A stretch of 64,000 nucleotides of DNA from Mariniflexile gromovii (GTDB lineage: Bacteria; Bacteroidota; Bacteroidia; Flavobacteriales; Flavobacteriaceae), in contig NZ_JAGJCB010000001.1 of NCBI RefSeq assembly GCF_017814435.1, positions 372,656-436,655 of the forward strand, written 5' to 3'. The notes below the pieces were generated by a model, which saw only the letters and a program-made list of their open reading frames with translations, made no database searches and had not been told where the DNA came from. The translations under genes and the position numbers were made by a program. Positions 61,999-64,000 of this stretch are shown here, piece after piece (the first letter of the stretch is position 1; the number at the start of each line of letters is the position of its first letter).

Positions 61999-63223
61999 CG
62001 GTGGTAGGGTTTTTAAAATCATTTATCACATCTAAGGCGTAAAACGAAATGTCTTTATTCTCTTTTTCAAAACATATGGTGTACGGTGCTTCCGGAGCTT
62101 CTATACCATCCCACAAAACATCTATAGTTCTAATTGGTTTTTTTAATAATAATATTTTACCAAAATCGTTATTGATTGTTGGGAAAATATGCGAATTTGA
62201 ATAGGCGTTTTTTCCAATTCTTATTTGCCTTGGATACGGATTGTAATTTTTATCCTGATCGAATTTACTATCTATCATACGAACATTTCCAACCACTCTT
62301 TTGCCTGTATTTGATGTTGTTTCATCAGATTTCTTATTCCGCTTACCCATTTCATAAATTAAAATATAACTGGCTATAGCTATGGAGCTTGTTTTATTAT
62401 TGGTAAAAACATTATCATGAATATAAACATCTTCGGTTCCCAACACCAAACTACCCGTGCCCGAAGGTACTTGTCCTACAATAGCGCCTTTAGACGCGAA
62501 ATTTTTGGTATTATTATCATAAACTTCATTATTGTAAACCTCAATGTTTGAACCATACTGCGTTAAACCCGGTAAATCAAACACCAATATGCCACCTGCG
62601 TTTTCATAAGCTTTATTGCCAAATATTTTTACGTTTTTAGAATTTTCACTTTCTATACCAGCTACGTTGTAAAAAGCCAGATTATTACTGATTGTTACAT
62701 TAATTGACTGCCCCACATAAATACCAGCATCTGAAGACCCTATCGATCTGCAACCATCAATAACCACATTTTTACAAAGCACAGGGTAAAACGCATATGC
62801 GCCATTTTTTTCACTTACTTCTCCAGTCCAACTGCTTTCAACATTTTTAATGGTAATACCATCGGTATCCATCACTTTAATGTTATCGCCTTTTGCGTTT
62901 TCAACCGTTAAATCTTGTATGGTAATTGATGTGCAGTTGGAAACTCTAATTCCTTCAGCGCCTCTACTTTGCCCCTTAAAGTTCAACACGGTTTGGTCTA
63001 TTCCCTTTCCCTTTATAATAACATGATTTAACCCTTCTAAAGAAAGCGACTGTGATATTGTAAAATGGCCTGCACCCAACTCAATTACCGTACTATCTTT
63101 TGCCAATAGAAATTTTGAAAGGATTTCATTTTCCTTTCCTTCAACATAATGACGCTCTGGAGTATATTCTGGAGTAGGTTCGTTTTTTATAACAAAATAA
63201 GTAACTAATAAGATAGCTAACAA
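61973..63223 (-). CDS. Parallel beta-helix protein paired with the diheme cytochrome
   Basis: A 416-residue right-handed beta-helix with short repeats such as GLNHVIIKGKGIDQTVLNFKG, ITIQDLTVENAKGDNIKVMDTDG, VTISNNLAFYNVAGIESENSKNVKIFGNKAYENAGGILVFDLPG and GNVRMIDSKF (TIGR03805-like). A membrane or signal segment LAILLVTYFVIKN leads. The start codon used here is TTG at 63223; the frame stays open to 63329, and a signal-like start (IKRILIFVGLLLAILLV) is in frame but has an ATC rather than ATG. The 3' end overlaps the cytochrome gene by 26 bases. Confidence 0.83.
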   Translation of the reverse strand: MLAILLVTYFVIKNEPTPEYTPERHYVEGKENEILSKFLLAKDSTVIELGAGHFTISQSLSLEGLNHVIIKGKGIDQTVLNFKGQSRGAEGIRVSNCTSITIQDLTVENAKGDNIKVMDTDGITIKNVESSWTGEVSEKNGAYAFYPVLCKNVVIDGCRSIGSSDAGIYVGQSINVTISNNLAFYNVAGIESENSKNVKIFGNKAYENAGGILVFDLPGLTQYGSNIEVYNNEVYDNNTKNFASKGAIVGQVPSGTGSLVLGTEDVYIHDNVFTNNKTSSIAIASYILIYEMGKRNKKSDETTSNTGKRVVGNVRMIDSKFDQDKNYNPYPRQIRIGKNAYSNSHIFPTINNDFGKILLLKKPIRTIDVLWDGIEAPEAPYTICFEKENKDISFYALDVINDFKNPTTDVSKYFCN

Positions 63224-63331
63224 TAATCCTACGAAAATGAGTATTCTTTTGATATACTTAAATTTTGAAGTTAATATATTATCAAATTTATAGAAAATAA
63301 GTATTTCAATTAAAAAAGTCCTACTTTATTT

Positions 63332-63367
63332 TGAACTGCCCCCAAAAAGTTAGACACTATTTGAGGG
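63332..63367 (+). mobile_element. Left terminal inverted repeat of an IS3-family element
   Basis: TGAACTGCCCCCAAAAAGTTAGACACTATTTGAGGG starts with TG and is GC-rich against its surroundings, the normal outside end of IS3/IS150-group elements. The element continues to the window end (64000); the right end is not in the window. Confidence 0.75.
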
Positions 63368-63374
63368 TATTTTT

Positions 63375-63896
63375 ATGGAAAGAAAAGTCAAGTACAATTA
63401 CGATTTTAAACTTCGTTGCGTAAAGGAAGTGTTGAAAAATCATCAAACAGTAGACGCTGTTTCAAAATTATATGGTTGTCATCATACAACGCTTCATGAT
63501 TGGATTCGGTTTTATGAAAAATATGGTGAAAAGGGATTACTACCCAGGAAGAATAAGGTCTACAGTTTACTCTTCAAGCTTAAAGTGATAAAAGCCATTG
63601 AAAAAGATTTATTATCTTTCAGTCAAGCTTGTATAAAGTTTAATATCCCTACTAAATCTGTAGTTATGAATTGGCATCGTAATTATAAAAAAGATGGTGT
63701 TATAGGCTTAAACCATAAACCAAGAGGTAAACCTAAATCTATGCAATTTAAAAGAGCAAAAAAGAAGTCTAATAAACCATTAACTCGGGAAGAAGAACTT
63801 TTATTAGAAAATGAATCTTTACGAGCAGAACTGGACTTGCTAAAAAAGTTAGAGGCCTTAATTCAACAAGAGCAAAACAAAAAGCACAAGCCATAA
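63375..63896 (+). CDS. IS3-family transposase OrfA
   Basis: A 173-residue DNA-binding protein of the IS150 type. Two helix-turn-helix units: YDFKLRCVKEVLKNHQTVDAVSKLYGCHHTTLHDWIRFYEKYG (about 9-50) and FKLKVIKAIEKDLLSFSQACIKFNIPTKSVVMNWHRNYKKDG (about 62-104), followed by a basic linker (KPRGKPKSMQFKRAKKKSN) and a leucine zipper (LLLENESLRAELDLLKKLEALI). It binds the IS ends; with the frameshifted product OrfAB it performs transposition. Confidence 0.9.
   Translation: MERKVKYNYDFKLRCVKEVLKNHQTVDAVSKLYGCHHTTLHDWIRFYEKYGEKGLLPRKNKVYSLLFKLKVIKAIEKDLLSFSQACIKFNIPTKSVVMNWHRNYKKDGVIGLNHKPRGKPKSMQFKRAKKKSNKPLTREEELLLENESLRAELDLLKKLEALIQQEQNKKHKP
63842..63848 (+). promoter_or_regulatory. -1 programmed frameshift slippery site (A AAA AAG)
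   Basis: CTA AAA AAG in the orfA frame can slip to A AAA AAG, giving the -1 frame that begins GTT AGA GGC. Downstream this frame reads AITELRHKYDLNVLLHHTNMARSSYHYHQ, which is IS3 OrfB, so the site is functional in principle. The hairpin that usually stimulates it was not resolved. Confidence 0.8.
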
Positions 63897-64000
63897 CAGA
63901 ATTAAGGCATAAGTATGATTTAAATGTATTACTACATCATACAAACATGGCAAGGAGTAGTTATCATTATCATCAAAAAAGAAGTCTTTTAATCGATAAA
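63848..64000 (+). CDS. IS3-family transposase OrfB (5' part, -1 frame)
   Basis: 51 codons in the -1 frame, open to the window edge, reading VRGLNSTRAKQKAQAITELR ... HYHQKRSLLIDK. The stretch ELRHKYDLNVLLHHTNMARSSYHYHQK is the HTH_21-type N-terminus of IS3 OrfB, just before the DDE nuclease domain. No separate start codon is needed; production relies on frameshifting from OrfA. Confidence 0.85.

Larger units (their letters stand above)
63332..64000 (+). mobile_element. IS3-family insertion sequence (partial, left end)
   Basis: Left repeat, orfA, an A6G slippery site and the start of orfB, in the standard IS3/IS150 order. The element is cut by the window edge. It lies 109 bases upstream of the beta-helix gene, on the opposite strand, and may have replaced part of its upstream region. 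Confidence 0.85.

Noticed and set aside
1..64000. tRNA or rRNA genes
   Set aside because: I checked the intergenic gaps by eye for T-loop (GGTTCGA) and rRNA-like stretches and saw none, though a covariance search would be needed to exclude a divergent one.

Overview
This window is a stretch of chromosome from a member of the Flavobacteriaceae (phylum Bacteroidota), probably a marine or aquatic one. The DNA is AT-rich. Several start regions carry the Bacteroidota promoter pattern TTG, then 19-23 bases, then TAnnTTTG, and genes sit on both strands in short operons. Group markers include a type IX secretion C-terminal sorting domain, a TonB-dependent outer-membrane barrel with a carboxypeptidase-regulatory-like domain, a complete-looking late menaquinone pathway, and short extragenic palindromes that I recognise from flavobacterial genomes. 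I saw no rRNA, tRNA or CRISPR array. Genus-level identity cannot be fixed from the sequence alone.

Layout. 1-9.5 kb: a cysteine-synthase/CBS-like PLP enzyme, an S9A oligopeptidase, a YbaB protein, threonine aldolase, prfB with an intact programmed +1 frameshift, a HAD phosphatase, an ArsC-like protein and an outer-membrane barrel receptor. 9.5-19.3 kb: a stress and housekeeping block with three VOC proteins and an SRPBCC protein divergent from a GlxA-type AraC regulator, then a peroxiredoxin, fumarase, a Crp/Fnr regulator, a coiled-coil membrane protein, an arginase-fold hydrolase and a Nudix hydrolase. 19.5-31 kb: EttA, a GH10-like lipoprotein-family hydrolase, an OmpA protein, a MarR/FMN-reductase/GNAT/pirin operon, an acyl-CoA carboxylase beta subunit, a DoxX protein and a T9SS-exported repeat protein. 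31-33.4 kb: a large VWA protein whose N-terminus is built from TonB-receptor parts. 33.4-39.5 kb: the menaquinone cluster menB-menA-(MBL hydrolase)-menC-(CPBP protease)-menE, interrupted by a small four-helix-bundle gene framed by 28-bp inverted repeats. 39.8-49.9 kb: ung, a YfcC transporter, a decayed toxin-antitoxin pair followed by an attC-like palindrome, holA beside a standalone HsdR-N domain protein, a glycosyltransferase, an OmpA lipoprotein, a Sua5/YrdC protein and an esterase. 50-64 kb: a UvrD/PcrA helicase, a GltB-domain FMN protein, two tandem patatins with an M1 peptidase, recG, a parallel beta-helix/diheme-cytochrome pair, and the left end of an IS3-family element cut by the window edge.

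Most of the window is core genome. The candidates for something less described are the beta-helix plus diheme cytochrome pair beside an IS, the inverted-repeat cassette inside the men cluster, the plug/VWA chimera, the broken ParE toxin with its attC-like neighbour, and a repeat peptide (RHAELVSAS) inserted in frame into MenE.
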